Shown here: in pieces, positions 38,082 through 47,024 of the stretch
Position numbering within the stretch: position 1 is the first letter of the stretch
How the letters are laid out: each line of letters begins with the position of its first letter
DNA from: JBBREP01 sp963716525
GTDB lineage: Bacteria; Actinomycetota; Acidimicrobiia; IMCC26256; PALSA-610
DNA: 64,000 nucleotides
Assembly: GCA_963716525.1 (NCBI GenBank)
Contig: OY970315.1
Location: 372,001-436,000, forward strand
Reading direction: 5' to 3'
Position numbers and translations under genes: made by a program
The notes under the pieces: model-generated
What the model saw: only the letters and a program-made list of their open reading frames with translations
What the model was told of the DNA's origin: nothing
Databases searched by the model: none

Positions 38082-39560
38082 TCACCCGCACCCCACGAGG
38101 GGCTGACCCTTCTCGGTGGGCGGCACCGTGACGCCCGCGGTGTGCCCGGGATCGGCCGGCGCCTCGGTCGTCGTCGTGGCGTGCGAGCCGGCGCCCGAGC
38201 CGGTCGGGGCCGACACGCCGCCGAAGTCGCCGCCGAGCACGAGGTGCACCGTGCCGGCGGTGAGCGTCGCGTCGGCCACGAGGTTGCCCACGCCACCGAG
38301 ATAGGCCTGCACGAGGCGGCCTTGGACCTCCTCGCCCGGGGCGTAGCGGATCACGGTGGTCGCGGTGCGGGGCGCGTCGGCGATCGAGCCCCGCACGAAC
38401 CCGTAGGACGCGAGCTGGGTGACGGTCTGGCCGGCCTCACCCGACACGCCGTTGCCGTTACCGACGTCGACCGTCACCGATGACGGCGGGATGTCGGGCG
38501 CCGCGACCGGCGCGGGCGCCTTGGCGTTGCGCAGGCGGGCGAAGATCGGCGCGGCGTCGACGGCGCGCAGGCTCAGGATCGACTGCCCGGTGGTGCTCGT
38601 GCCGAGGTCGGCGGGGACGGTCACCATCTCGATCGCGCCGGGGTCGGTGCTGTGGAACGCATTGACGAGGGGGCTGAGGTCGTCGGCCGCGAAGCCGGTC
38701 TCGACCGTGAGGCTCTTCAACGCTTTGTGCACGACGTCGATCGCGGTGCTCACGTTGCTCATGCCCCGGTGGATCGCAGCCTGCGCCAGGCTGCGGATGA
38801 AGTACTGCTGGCGGCGGATGCGGCCGAGGTCGCCGGTGCCGTCGGGGATCCAGTTCGCCTGCCGGTAGTCGGTCTTGTACTCGTAGTCGCGTGAGCGCAC
38901 GTACTGCAGCGCCCGCGCGCCGTTGAACGTGTTGCATCCGGGTGTGGTCACGAAGAGGCCGGTCTTCACATCGCGCGCGACGGTGGGAATGAACAGCTGC
39001 ACCGTGCCGATGGCGTCGACAATGCCCTTGAAGCTCTCGAAGTCGACGCTGAGGTAGTGGTTGATCGAGATGTCGAAGTCCTGCTTCATCACGCGGATGA
39101 TCTGGGACGGACCGCCGTAGTACGGGCTGCCCTCACAGTGGAAGTCCTTGTTGAACGCAGCGTTGATCTTCTCGTGACATCCGCCGGGGAACGTCACGTA
39201 GAGGTCGCGCGGGAACGACACGACATATGCCTGCTTCTGCCCGGGATCGAGGTGGGCGATGATGATCGTGTCGGAGCGCTGGCCGGTCTCCGTCGACGCG
39301 TCGCCGAACTGCTGGGCCTGCTGCTGGGTGTGCACGAACGAGCGCGAGTCGGAGCCGACGATCAGATAGTTGACCGGCTTGCCGGCCTGGGCGAGCTCGA
39401 CGGGAACGTCGACGTGATGCGGATCGTTGGCAACCGCGTTGTTGTAGAACCACGTGGCGTACGCGAGGCCGCTGGTCGCGAGCACGAACACGATCACGAG
39501 CGCCACCACGAAGCTGCGCACGAAGGACTGCGTGGAGGTCTGCGCCGGCGTCACTGGCAT
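38082..39560 (-). CDS. LytR-CpsA-Psr family protein with LytR_C domain (1)
   Basis: A 492-residue membrane-anchored protein. One N-terminal helix (VVALVIVFVLATSGLAYATW) is followed by the LCP domain: NYLIVGSDSRSF, RSDTIIIAHLDPGQKQAYVV, SFPRDLYVTFPGGCHEKIN and ALQYVRSRDYEY, with the Arg/Asp residues that bind the polyprenyl pyrophosphate. A C-terminal LytR_C-type domain (SSVTVDVGNGNGVSGEAGQT) and a Thr-rich tail follow. LCP enzymes attach arabinogalactan or other glycopolymers to peptidoglycan. It overlaps the end of the preceding LCP gene by ten bases, so the two are paralogues in tandem. Confidence 0.86.
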   Translation of the reverse strand: MPVTPAQTSTQSFVRSFVVALVIVFVLATSGLAYATWFYNNAVANDPHHVDVPVELAQAGKPVNYLIVGSDSRSFVHTQQQAQQFGDASTETGQRSDTIIIAHLDPGQKQAYVVSFPRDLYVTFPGGCHEKINAAFNKDFHCEGSPYYGGPSQIIRVMKQDFDISINHYLSVDFESFKGIVDAIGTVQLFIPTVARDVKTGLFVTTPGCNTFNGARALQYVRSRDYEYKTDYRQANWIPDGTGDLGRIRRQQYFIRSLAQAAIHRGMSNVSTAIDVVHKALKSLTVETGFAADDLSPLVNAFHSTDPGAIEMVTVPADLGTSTTGQSILSLRAVDAAPIFARLRNAKAPAPVAAPDIPPSSVTVDVGNGNGVSGEAGQTVTQLASYGFVRGSIADAPRTATTVIRYAPGEEVQGRLVQAYLGGVGNLVADATLTAGTVHLVLGGDFGGVSAPTGSGAGSHATTTTEAPADPGHTAGVTVPPTEKGQPLVGCG

Positions 39561-41173
39561 CCGATCCACTGCGACTTGACCGACGACGCCGGCGTGCCTT
39601 GCGGCGGTGTGCCCGGGTTCGGCGGGACCGTGGTGGTCGTCGTGGCGGGCCCACCGTTCGAGGGCGGCGCGGTGGTGGTCGTGGTGGTCGGCGCCGCGTT
39701 CGGATCGATCAGGCCCGAACCGTCGTGGCCCACGACGAACACGAGGTCGGCACCGCCGCTGATCTGGGCGACCTCGTGGAGCTTCGGCGCCCGGGCCATG
39801 TGCGCGACGAGCACGAGGACCTTGCCCTTGGCCTGCGGCGTGTACTCGATCTCGGTTCGGCTCGTCTCGGGCTGCGCGGGCCCGACCGCCACCGTGAACC
39901 CGGCCTCCTCCAGCAACGAGGCGGCCCGGTTCGCCACCGCGTCGTTCGCGCTGCTCGCGCCGCTCGCGCCGCTCGCCCCTGCGGTCGAGGTCGTGGTCGC
40001 CGCGGCGCCCGTGGTCGCGCCGGCGGTCGACGACGCGCCGGCGACGGTGGTGGGGCTCGACGTGCCGACGCCGCTGCCGTTGCGCACCTCGATCTTCACC
40101 TGCGCCGGCGTGTACTTGTACGTCGGCGGTGCGGCGGGCTTCGGTGCGAACGTGCGCAGCCGCGACAGCACCGTCTCGGCGTCGGACGCGAGCACGAGAC
40201 CGCCACTGCCCGGCACGGTCGGCACCGTGAGCATCTGCACCGCGCCCGGGTCGGTGAAGCGGAACGTGCTGATGAGCCGCTTGAGATCGCCTTCGCCGAA
40301 CTTGGAGTCGACGGCGACCGAGCGTGCCATCTTGCCCGCGAAGCGCAGCGCGGTGAACGGGTTGCGAAAGCCCTTGTTGATGGCCGTCTGCAGCAGCGTG
40401 CGGATGAAGTACTGCTGGCGCCGGATGCGCGCGAGGTCGCTCTCGGCCTGCGGGACCCAACGGCCGGTCTGGTAGTCGAAGTACTCGTAGTGCCGCGAAC
40501 GCACGTAGCCGAGCGCGTCGAGGCCGGTGAGATTCTGGCAGCCACCGTCGACGTGGAGCCCCGTATAGACGTCCCTCGCCTTCGCGGGGAAATAGATCGG
40601 CACCGTGCCGAGCACGTCGACCATTTGACGGAAGCCGGGGAAGTTCACCTCGACGTAGTGGTTGATGTCGATGTTGAAGTCGTTCTTCAACGTGTCGACG
40701 ATCTGCTGCGGGCCGCCGTACGGCGAGTGCGAGTTGCAGCGGAAGTCCTGGTTGTAGGCGGCGTTGATCTTCTGCCGGCAACCGCCGGGCAGCGTCACCT
40801 CCAGGTCGCGCGGAAACGACACGATCAGCGCCTGTTTGATGTTCGGGTCGATGTGGGCGATCATCAGCGTGTCGGAGCGCGCGCCCGGGTCGGCGCTCGC
40901 GCTGCCGAAGTGGCTCACGTCGACCGCGCTGTGCACGAAGCCGCGGGTGTCGGAGCCGACGATCAGGAAATTCGCGGGCTCCGCCGCGGAGTCGGCCTGG
41001 CCGCTGTCGTGCAGCGAGTTCTGGCGGAAGTGCAGTGGGGTCGCCTCGGAGATCTTCGTCGCGGCGACCCGGTCCGCGGCGTAGAGCGCGGCGTTGAGCA
41101 CGAGGAACGACGCGACCAGCGCGATGGTGAACCGCAACGCGAACGTGCGCGTTGCGCTGAGGAAGGCGGTCAC
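39551..41173 (-). CDS. LytR-CpsA-Psr family protein with LytR_C domain (2)
   Basis: A 540-residue protein starting at GTG 41173. Its N-terminal membrane helix (FTIALVASFLVLNAALYAA) and LCP domain parallel those of the next gene: NFLIVGSDTRGFVHSA, SFPRDLEVTLPGGCRQKIN, LDALGYVRSRHYEYFDYQ, RIRRQQYFIRTLL. The LytR_C region starts near residue 335 (VKIEVRNGSGVG) and is split by a Ser/Thr/Ala/Gly low-complexity insertion of about 50 residues. Two different LCP proteins in one operon beside envelope sugar genes suggest they ligate distinct polymers or act together. Divergent from pabB. Confidence 0.88.
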   Translation of the reverse strand: MTAFLSATRTFALRFTIALVASFLVLNAALYAADRVAATKISEATPLHFRQNSLHDSGQADSAAEPANFLIVGSDTRGFVHSAVDVSHFGSASADPGARSDTLMIAHIDPNIKQALIVSFPRDLEVTLPGGCRQKINAAYNQDFRCNSHSPYGGPQQIVDTLKNDFNIDINHYVEVNFPGFRQMVDVLGTVPIYFPAKARDVYTGLHVDGGCQNLTGLDALGYVRSRHYEYFDYQTGRWVPQAESDLARIRRQQYFIRTLLQTAINKGFRNPFTALRFAGKMARSVAVDSKFGEGDLKRLISTFRFTDPGAVQMLTVPTVPGSGGLVLASDAETVLSRLRTFAPKPAAPPTYKYTPAQVKIEVRNGSGVGTSSPTTVAGASSTAGATTGAAATTTSTAGASGASGASSANDAVANRAASLLEEAGFTVAVGPAQPETSRTEIEYTPQAKGKVLVLVAHMARAPKLHEVAQISGGADLVFVVGHDGSGLIDPNAAPTTTTTTAPPSNGGPATTTTTVPPNPGTPPQGTPASSVKSQWIGCQ

Positions 41174-41255
41174 CGCTGGGCGATGGTACGCGCCCGTCCC
41201 GGCCCCGACGGATCACCCGGCCGGCCCGGGGCCCGCACTCGTAGGCTTCCGGCCG

Positions 41256-42524
41256 GTGACCCGCCCCGATCGTGATCCCATGCGCGCCGCCGCGGCGTTC
41301 GCGCTACGTCTGCGGGCGCGCGACCGCGGCCCGGTGGCCGTGGTACGCGCCGGCGACGAGGCCGTCGTCTGCTCGGATCCCGTCGCTCGCGTGACCGCCG
41401 ACGGCACCGAGGGAATCGCCGCGCTCGACGCGATCTGGCACGGTGGCGGGTTCTGGGTGGGTGCGCTCGCGTATGACCTCGGCCGCGCGATCGAGACCTT
41501 CGACCGTCACTCCAACGGCGCCTCTCGGGCGCGCGGTGACCGCGATCACCCCGGCGTGGCCTTCACCCGCTTCGCGACCCAGGTTCGGTTCGGTCCGCAT
41601 ACGACGACGCCCGTCGAGCAACCTGGCGAGGAACCACCCGTCGAGCCGCCGGCGCCGCTCGGGGCGATGGTGTCGTCGATGTCGCGCGCCGAGCACGGCG
41701 ACGCGGTGGCGGCGATCGGGCGTCACCTGCGCGCCGGCGACTGCTACCAGGTGAACCTCACCCGCCGGCTGAGCACGCGCCGGCGGGCCGACCCGCGCGC
41801 GCTCTTCGCCGCGCTCAGCGCCGCGAATCCGGCGCCTCACGCCGCGCTCGTGGAGCTCGACGGCACCGCGCTCGTGAGCGCGTCGCCAGAGCGTTTCCTG
41901 CGCATCGCCGATGGCACGGTGGAGACGCGGCCGATCAAGGGCACCCACGCGTCCGCCGACGCGCTCGTGGCGAGCGTGAAGGATCTCGCCGAGCACGTGA
42001 TGATCGTCGACATGGCCCGCAACGACCTCGGACGCGTCTGCGAGCTCGGCCACGTCGGCGTCGCCGAGCTCGCCGCGGTGGAGCGCCACCCCGGCCTCGC
42101 GCACCTCGTCAGCACGGTTCGCGGCCGGTTGCGTCGCGGCGCCGGGCTCGCCGGCGTCGTGCAGGCGACGTTCCCGCCCGCGTCGATCACCGGTGCGCCC
42201 AAACCCCGGGTGATACAGATCATCGACACGTTGGAACCCGTGCGGCGCGGTTACTACTGCGGCGCACTCGGTTGGATCGACGCGTCAGCGCAACAGGCCG
42301 ACCTCGCGGTGGCGATCCGCACGTTCGTCGTGTCGCGCCACGGCACCGATCTCGGCGTCGGCGGCGGCATCGTCGCCGACTCCACGGCCGGCGGCGAGTG
42401 GCACGAGAGCTGCCTGAAAGCCGCGCGGTTGATGCAAGCCGCGGGCGCATGGGAGGCCGACGCGGCACCGGCTGCACCAGCGGCACCAGCGGCTTCGGTC
42501 GACACGGTGGGCGCGTCGCGATGA
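41256..42524 (+). CDS. pabB: aminodeoxychorismate synthase component I
   Basis: A 422-residue chorismate-binding enzyme. It has SASPERFLRIADGTVETRPI and KGTHASADALVASVKDLAE, HVMIVDMARNDLGRVCELG, TFPPASITGAPKPRVIQIID and GVGGGIVADSTAGGEWHES. The RPIKGT motif fits PabB as well as related anthranilate synthases. Linkage to a pabC-type lyase gene, overlapping by four bases, favours folate synthesis. No glutamine amidotransferase domain is fused or adjacent, so PabA must come from elsewhere. The start could be GTG 41256 or ATG 41280. Confidence 0.87.
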   Translation: MTRPDRDPMRAAAAFALRLRARDRGPVAVVRAGDEAVVCSDPVARVTADGTEGIAALDAIWHGGGFWVGALAYDLGRAIETFDRHSNGASRARGDRDHPGVAFTRFATQVRFGPHTTTPVEQPGEEPPVEPPAPLGAMVSSMSRAEHGDAVAAIGRHLRAGDCYQVNLTRRLSTRRRADPRALFAALSAANPAPHAALVELDGTALVSASPERFLRIADGTVETRPIKGTHASADALVASVKDLAEHVMIVDMARNDLGRVCELGHVGVAELAAVERHPGLAHLVSTVRGRLRRGAGLAGVVQATFPPASITGAPKPRVIQIIDTLEPVRRGYYCGALGWIDASAQQADLAVAIRTFVVSRHGTDLGVGGGIVADSTAGGEWHESCLKAARLMQAAGAWEADAAPAAPAAPAASVDTVGASR

Positions 42525-43357
42525 TCGTGTGGATCGACGGCGAGCTCGTCCCACTCGAGACCGCGCGGGTCTCACCGCTCGATCGCGGCCTCACAGTGGG
42601 CGACGGCGTGTTCGAGACCTTGCGCGTGTACGGCGGTGTGCCGTTCGCGTTCACACGCCACTACGAGCGGCTGGCCACGTCCGCGGCCGCGCTCGGAATC
42701 GAGCCACCTACTCATGCGGCCTTGCGCGACGCCGCGGCCGCCACGATCGAGGCCAACGACTCCGACGACGCCCGCCTGCGCATCACGCTCACCGCCGGCG
42801 TGGGCCCGCCCGGATCGAGCAAGGTCCGCGCCGATCCCACCACGATCATCGTCGTCGCGCCGTTCACCCCCGCACCACCGACGGCCACGGTCGTGGTGTG
42901 CCCGTGGACGCGCAACGCCCGGTCGGCCACCGCGGGGCTGAAGACGCTCTCGTACGCGGCGAACGTGCGAGCCCTCGCCTACGCGGAGGCCCGCGGCGTG
43001 TCCGAAGCCCTGTTCGCGAACACGAGCGACAACCTCTGCGAGGCCACCGGGTCGAACGTGTTCGTGGTGTTCGACGGCGAGCTCGTCACGCCCCCGCCGT
43101 CGGCCGGCTGCCTGCTCGGCGTCACGCGCGCCATCGTGCTCGACGTCGCTCGGGGCGCGGGGATGCGTGTCGACGAGCGCGACGTGCCGATCGCCGCGCT
43201 CGCGCGGGTCGACGAGGCATTCCTGTCGTCGTCGACGCGGGAGGTGCAGGTGATCACCGCGATCGACGGCCGTGCGCTCCCCATGGCGCCCGGCCCGATC
43301 AGCGAGCGGGTGGCGCAACTCTTCCGCGCGCTCGTCGCCGCCGACCTCGACCCGTAA
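42521..43357 (+). CDS. pabC: aminodeoxychorismate lyase (class IV PLP enzyme)
   Basis: A 278-residue class IV aminotransferase-fold protein. LDRGLTVGDGVFETLRVYGG lies at the start, KTLSYAANVRALAYAEARG carries the PLP lysine, and NTSDNLCEATGSNVFVVFDG and LSSSTREVQVITAIDG follow. It would release pyruvate from aminodeoxychorismate to give p-aminobenzoate. The ATG overlaps the pabB stop by ATGA. A branched-chain or D-amino-acid aminotransferase is the alternative reading of the fold, and operon context decides for PabC. Confidence 0.83.
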   Translation: MIVWIDGELVPLETARVSPLDRGLTVGDGVFETLRVYGGVPFAFTRHYERLATSAAALGIEPPTHAALRDAAAATIEANDSDDARLRITLTAGVGPPGSSKVRADPTTIIVVAPFTPAPPTATVVVCPWTRNARSATAGLKTLSYAANVRALAYAEARGVSEALFANTSDNLCEATGSNVFVVFDGELVTPPPSAGCLLGVTRAIVLDVARGAGMRVDERDVPIAALARVDEAFLSSSTREVQVITAIDGRALPMAPGPISERVAQLFRALVAADLDP

Positions 43358-43375
43358 CCCACCCCCACCGACCAT

Positions 43376-43419
43376 CATGCGTCGTTTGGGACCGCTATTT
43401 GGTACCCAAACGACGCATG
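43376..43419 (+). repeat. palindromic intergenic repeat, copy B
   Basis: A perfect 15-bp inverted repeat (43376-43390 with 43405-43419) around the loop ACCGCTATTTGGTA. It fills the gap between the convergent pabC (stop 43357) and birA (stop 43421) genes. It matches copy A at 34827-34878 in 43 of 44 core positions when copy A is read on the minus strand. It may act as a terminator for both genes. Confidence 0.9.
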
Positions 43420-43420
43420 G

Positions 43421-44296
43421 TCAGCGGAGGTGGATGATGTCGCCGGCGCCGACGGTCGTCAGGGCGCCGCCGCCGGCCGCGCCGCCACCACCACCGGCGG
43501 CACCAACACCGCCGGCACCACCACCATCGGCGGCACCAACACCGCCGCCACCGTCGTCGCGCTGGATCACGAGCGCACCCTGCTCGTCGATGTCGACCGC
43601 CGTCCCCCCGACCGCCGCGCCGGGCAGCTCGGCGCGCACCCGGCGGCCCAGCGTGGCCGAGTGCCGGCGGTGCGCCTGGCGCAGCTCGGCCGCGCCCCGC
43701 CCGGGCGCGCGCTCGAGCCGGCCGAGATGGCGGTCGAGGCGCCCGAGCCATTCGGCGAGCAGCACCCCGCGGGCGACCACGCGCCCACCCGCGAGCGACA
43801 CTGCCGTGGCGACCCCCTCGAGCTCGTCGGGCACTGATTGCCAGTCGACGTTCAGCCCCATGCCGATCACGATGGCGTCCCCCACCGCCTCGGCGAGCAC
43901 TCCCGCGAGCTTCCCGGCCCGTGGCCCCCACTCGAGCACCACGTCGTTGGGCCACTTCATACGGGCCGGGAGATCGCAGCATGCCGTGACGGTCTCGACC
44001 GCGGCGAGGCCGGCGGCGCTGGTCAACCACGCCCAGTGCTCACGCCGCAGCCTCGGGCGCACGAGGACCGAGACGAGCAGCGACGAGCCGGCCGGCGCGT
44101 GCCACTGCCGGTCGAGACGGCCCCGCCCGGCGAGTTGGACGTCGGCGACGGCCACGCGCCCGTCCGCGGCTCCCGCCCGCGCCGCGTCGGCGAGGTAGCG
44201 GTTCGTCGAGTCGATCTCGGTGAACCACTCGGCCGTCGAGAACCGGGTTCCGCCGTTCACGCGCCGCGACACTCCCGACGTCCGCTCCCGCACCAT
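43421..44296 (-). CDS. birA: biotin-protein ligase with Gly-rich insertion
   Basis: A 291-residue single-function ligase without an N-terminal DNA-binding domain. The active-site loop is AGRGRLDRQWHAPAGSSL and the ATP/biotin site RMKWPNDVVLEWGPRAGKLA. It activates biotin to biotinyl-AMP and attaches it to carrier lysines; the divergent carboxylase gene is the obvious partner. The C-terminal SH3-like domain is interrupted by about 35 residues of Gly/Ala-rich repeat (DDGGGGVGAADGGGAGG and on) before the conserved end VGAGDIIHLR. The start at 44296 follows AAGAGG. Confidence 0.88.
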   Translation of the reverse strand: MVRERTSGVSRRVNGGTRFSTAEWFTEIDSTNRYLADAARAGAADGRVAVADVQLAGRGRLDRQWHAPAGSSLLVSVLVRPRLRREHWAWLTSAAGLAAVETVTACCDLPARMKWPNDVVLEWGPRAGKLAGVLAEAVGDAIVIGMGLNVDWQSVPDELEGVATAVSLAGGRVVARGVLLAEWLGRLDRHLGRLERAPGRGAAELRQAHRRHSATLGRRVRAELPGAAVGGTAVDIDEQGALVIQRDDGGGGVGAADGGGAGGVGAAGGGGGAAGGGALTTVGAGDIIHLR

Positions 44297-44318
44297 CAGC
44301 CTCTTAGGATACGAAGCC

Positions 44319-46110
44319 GTGCCCAAACCGATCACCAAGGTGTTGATCGCGAACCGCGGCGAGATCGCGGTACGCGTCATGCGAACGTGCCGAGAGCTCG
44401 GCATCGCGACCGTTGCCGTCTACTCCGAGCTCGACCGCGATGCGCTCCACGTGCGCTTCGCCGACGAGGCCTACGCGCTCGGCGGCCAGACCGCAGCCGA
44501 GAGCTATCTCAACACCGAGGCGATCCTCGCCGCGCTCGGCTCGTCGGGCGCCGACGCGGTGCACCCCGGCTACGGGTTCTTCTCGGAGAACGCCGACTTC
44601 GCACGGGCCGTGAGCGCAGCCGGCGTCACGTGGATCGGCCCGCCGCCGGAGGCGATCGAGGTGATGGGCGACAAGATCTCGTCGCGCCTCGCCGCGGCGC
44701 GGGCGCAGGTGGCATCGGTACCGGGCACCACCACACCGATCGCCGATGTCGCTGACATCCTCGCGTTCGGTGAGGAGTTCGGCTACCCGATCGCGATCAA
44801 GGCCGCGTACGGCGGCGGCGGCCGCGGCATGAAGGTCGTCGAGGACGCGGCCTCGGCCGCGAGCAGCGCTCGAGAGCGCGCAGCGAGAGGCGCAGGCGTA
44901 CTTCGGGCGGTCCGAATGCTACATGGAGCGCTACCTCACCAAACCGCGCCACGTGGAGCTGCAGATCTTCTGCGACACGCACGGCAACGCGGTGCACGTG
45001 GGCGATCGTGACTGCTCCACACAACGCCGCCACCAGAAGCTGATCGAGGAGGCGCCGGCGCCGGCAATCCCCGACGACATCCGCGCCGCGATGGGTGAAG
45101 CCGCGGTGAAGGTGGCAGTTGCGTGCGGCTACGTAGGCGCCGGCACCGTCGAGATGCTCTACCAGGACGCCAACTTCTGGTTCCTCGAGATGAACACGCG
45201 ACTGCAGGTGGAGCACTGCGTCACCGAGGAGGTTTCCGGCCTCGACCTCGTCGCCTGGCAGATCGCCGTCGCAGCAGGTGAGCCGCTGCCGCTGCGCCAG
45301 CACGAGATCGAGCTGCACGGGCACGCCATCGAGGTGCGCGTGAACGCGGAGAACCCGGCGAAGGGCTTCCTGCCCTCACCCGGGCCGATCCGCACGCTGC
45401 GCGTGCCGTCGGGGCCCGGCGTTCGCTGGGACGGCGGCTACGAGCCCGGCGACGAGATCTCGCAGTTCTACGACAACCTCGTGGGCAAGCTCGTGGTGTG
45501 GGCACCCGACCGCGACCGTGCCATCGCGCGCATGCTGCGCGCCCTGGGCGAGTTCGAGATCCAAGGCATCCACACCACGATCCCGGCGCACAAGGCGCTC
45601 ATCGCGCATCCCGACTTCGCCGCGGCCGACCATTCGACGAAGTGGGTGGAGAGCGACTTCGACACGGCCACGTTCGCGCCACGCGCCGCCGAGGCGCCGA
45701 CCGGCGCCGCGGCGGGCGGCGAGAAGCCGGCGCTGCTGGAGCGCACGATGCCCGTCGAGGTGAACGGCAAGCGGTTCTCGGTGAAGGTGTGGGTTCCCGA
45801 GTCGGCGATGATCGCCGAGGGAGCCACGGGCACGGGCAACGGCCAGCGCCGGCGCGCCACCGCGGCGCGTGCCGGCAGCGGGCACGGTGGCGGTGGATCG
45901 GGCACCGTCGAGGCCCCGATGCAGGGCACGATCGTGAAGGTGCTCGTCGCCCAGGGCGACACGGTGGAGCTCGGACAGACCTTGCTCGTGCTCGAGGCGA
46001 TGAAGATGGAGAACAACATCGTCGCCGCCACCGACGGCACGGTGGCGGAGGTGCGCGTCTCCACCGGTCAGTCGGTCGGCACCGGCGACGTGCTCGCCGT
46101 CATCGAATAG
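44319..46110 (+). CDS. accA: acyl-CoA carboxylase biotin carboxylase/BCCP subunit, frameshifted near 44868
   Basis: Biotin carboxylase and biotin carrier in one chain of about 597 residues. The first frame runs from GTG 44319 (KVLIANRGEIAVRVMRTCRE) to the ATP-grasp loop AAYGGGGRGMKVVEDAAS. The second resumes at LESAQREAQAYFGRSECYME and continues through FLEMNTRLQVEHCVTE to the carrier domain with biotinyl-lysine EAMKMEN near residue 565. One base near 44868 restores the frame. It is the alpha subunit of acetyl/propionyl-CoA carboxylases of actinobacteria; the beta subunit is not in the window. It is divergent from birA, 22 bases between starts. The break is most likely a sequence error, since the gene is expected to be essential. 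Confidence 0.88.
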
Positions 46111-46167
46111 CGCGGCCGTTCCGAGAAATCGCGACGGTCTCAGCCCGGCGTCGGCGAGACTCGGGAC

Positions 46168-46971
46168 GTGCCGCTCCCGCTGTTCCACGTCGACGCGTTC
46201 ACCGACACGCCGCTGCGCGGCAATCCCGCGGCCGTCGTCGTGCTCGACCGTGCGCCCGGCGACAGTTGGCTGCAAGCCGTGGCCGCGGAGATGAACCTGC
46301 CGGAGACGGCCTTCGTGCGCCCACTCGACGGTGGCGTATGGGGCCTGCGCTGGTGCACGCCCACAGTCGAAGTGCAACTGTGCGGGCACGCCACGCTTGC
46401 GTCGGCGCACGTGCTGTGGGAGCTCGGGTTGGTGCCCGCCGGCGAGGCCATCGCGTTCGACACCCGCAGCGGCCGCCTCGGCGCCGAGCGCCGCGGCCCA
46501 CGCATCGAGCTCGAGCTCCCGGCGCTGATCGTGGAACCGTGCGCCGCGCCGCCCGACGTGATCGCGGCGATCGGCCTCGACGAACGGAACCTCTCGTTCG
46601 CGGGTCGCCACCCGAACGGCTACGGCTTCCTGGTGGTCGACGACGCGGCACGCGTGCGATCGCTGCGCCCCGACTTCGCCGCGCTGGGCCGCCAGCCCGA
46701 CGCCTACCTCGTGACCGCCCAGGGCGACGACAACCGCTTCGACTTCGTGTCGCGCTTCTTCGCGCCCGCGCAGGGCATCGACGAGGACCCGGTCACCGGC
46801 GCTGCGCACTGCATGCTCGGGCCCTACTGGTCGGCCCGCCTCTCGCGACCGGTCGTCACAGGCTTCCAGGCCAGCGCGCGCACCGGCGCCGTCGAGTGCG
46901 AGCCGCGCGGCGACCGCGTGCTCCTTCGCGGCCATACGGTCACCGTGGCCCGCGGTGAGCTGCTGGCCTGA
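46168..46971 (+). CDS. PhzF-family isomerase/epimerase
   Basis: A 267-residue protein with the PhzF fold: FHVDAFTDTPLRGNPAAVVV, the catalytic glutamate Glu46 in NLPETAFV, CGHATLASAHVL, and DEDPVTGAAHCMLGPYW in the second half. PhzF proteins isomerise small acids (trans-2,3-dihydro-3-hydroxyanthranilate in phenazine synthesis), but most genomic copies have unknown substrates. No phenazine genes are near. It starts with GTG, 57 bases after the carboxylase subunit, perhaps in the same transcript. Confidence 0.85.
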   Translation: MPLPLFHVDAFTDTPLRGNPAAVVVLDRAPGDSWLQAVAAEMNLPETAFVRPLDGGVWGLRWCTPTVEVQLCGHATLASAHVLWELGLVPAGEAIAFDTRSGRLGAERRGPRIELELPALIVEPCAAPPDVIAAIGLDERNLSFAGRHPNGYGFLVVDDAARVRSLRPDFAALGRQPDAYLVTAQGDDNRFDFVSRFFAPAQGIDEDPVTGAAHCMLGPYWSARLSRPVVTGFQASARTGAVECEPRGDRVLLRGHTVTVARGELLA

Positions 46972-47024
46972 CCGCGGCGCGTACGGCGCCGTCGACCGTG
47001 ACCGAACGCCCGCCGAGCGACGCG

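Noticed and set aside
38082..41216. A single 1044-residue protein covering both LCP genes
   Set aside because: Its N-terminal half is an out-of-frame reading of the second LCP gene. Two complete LCP proteins with their own membrane anchors overlap by ten bases and explain the region.
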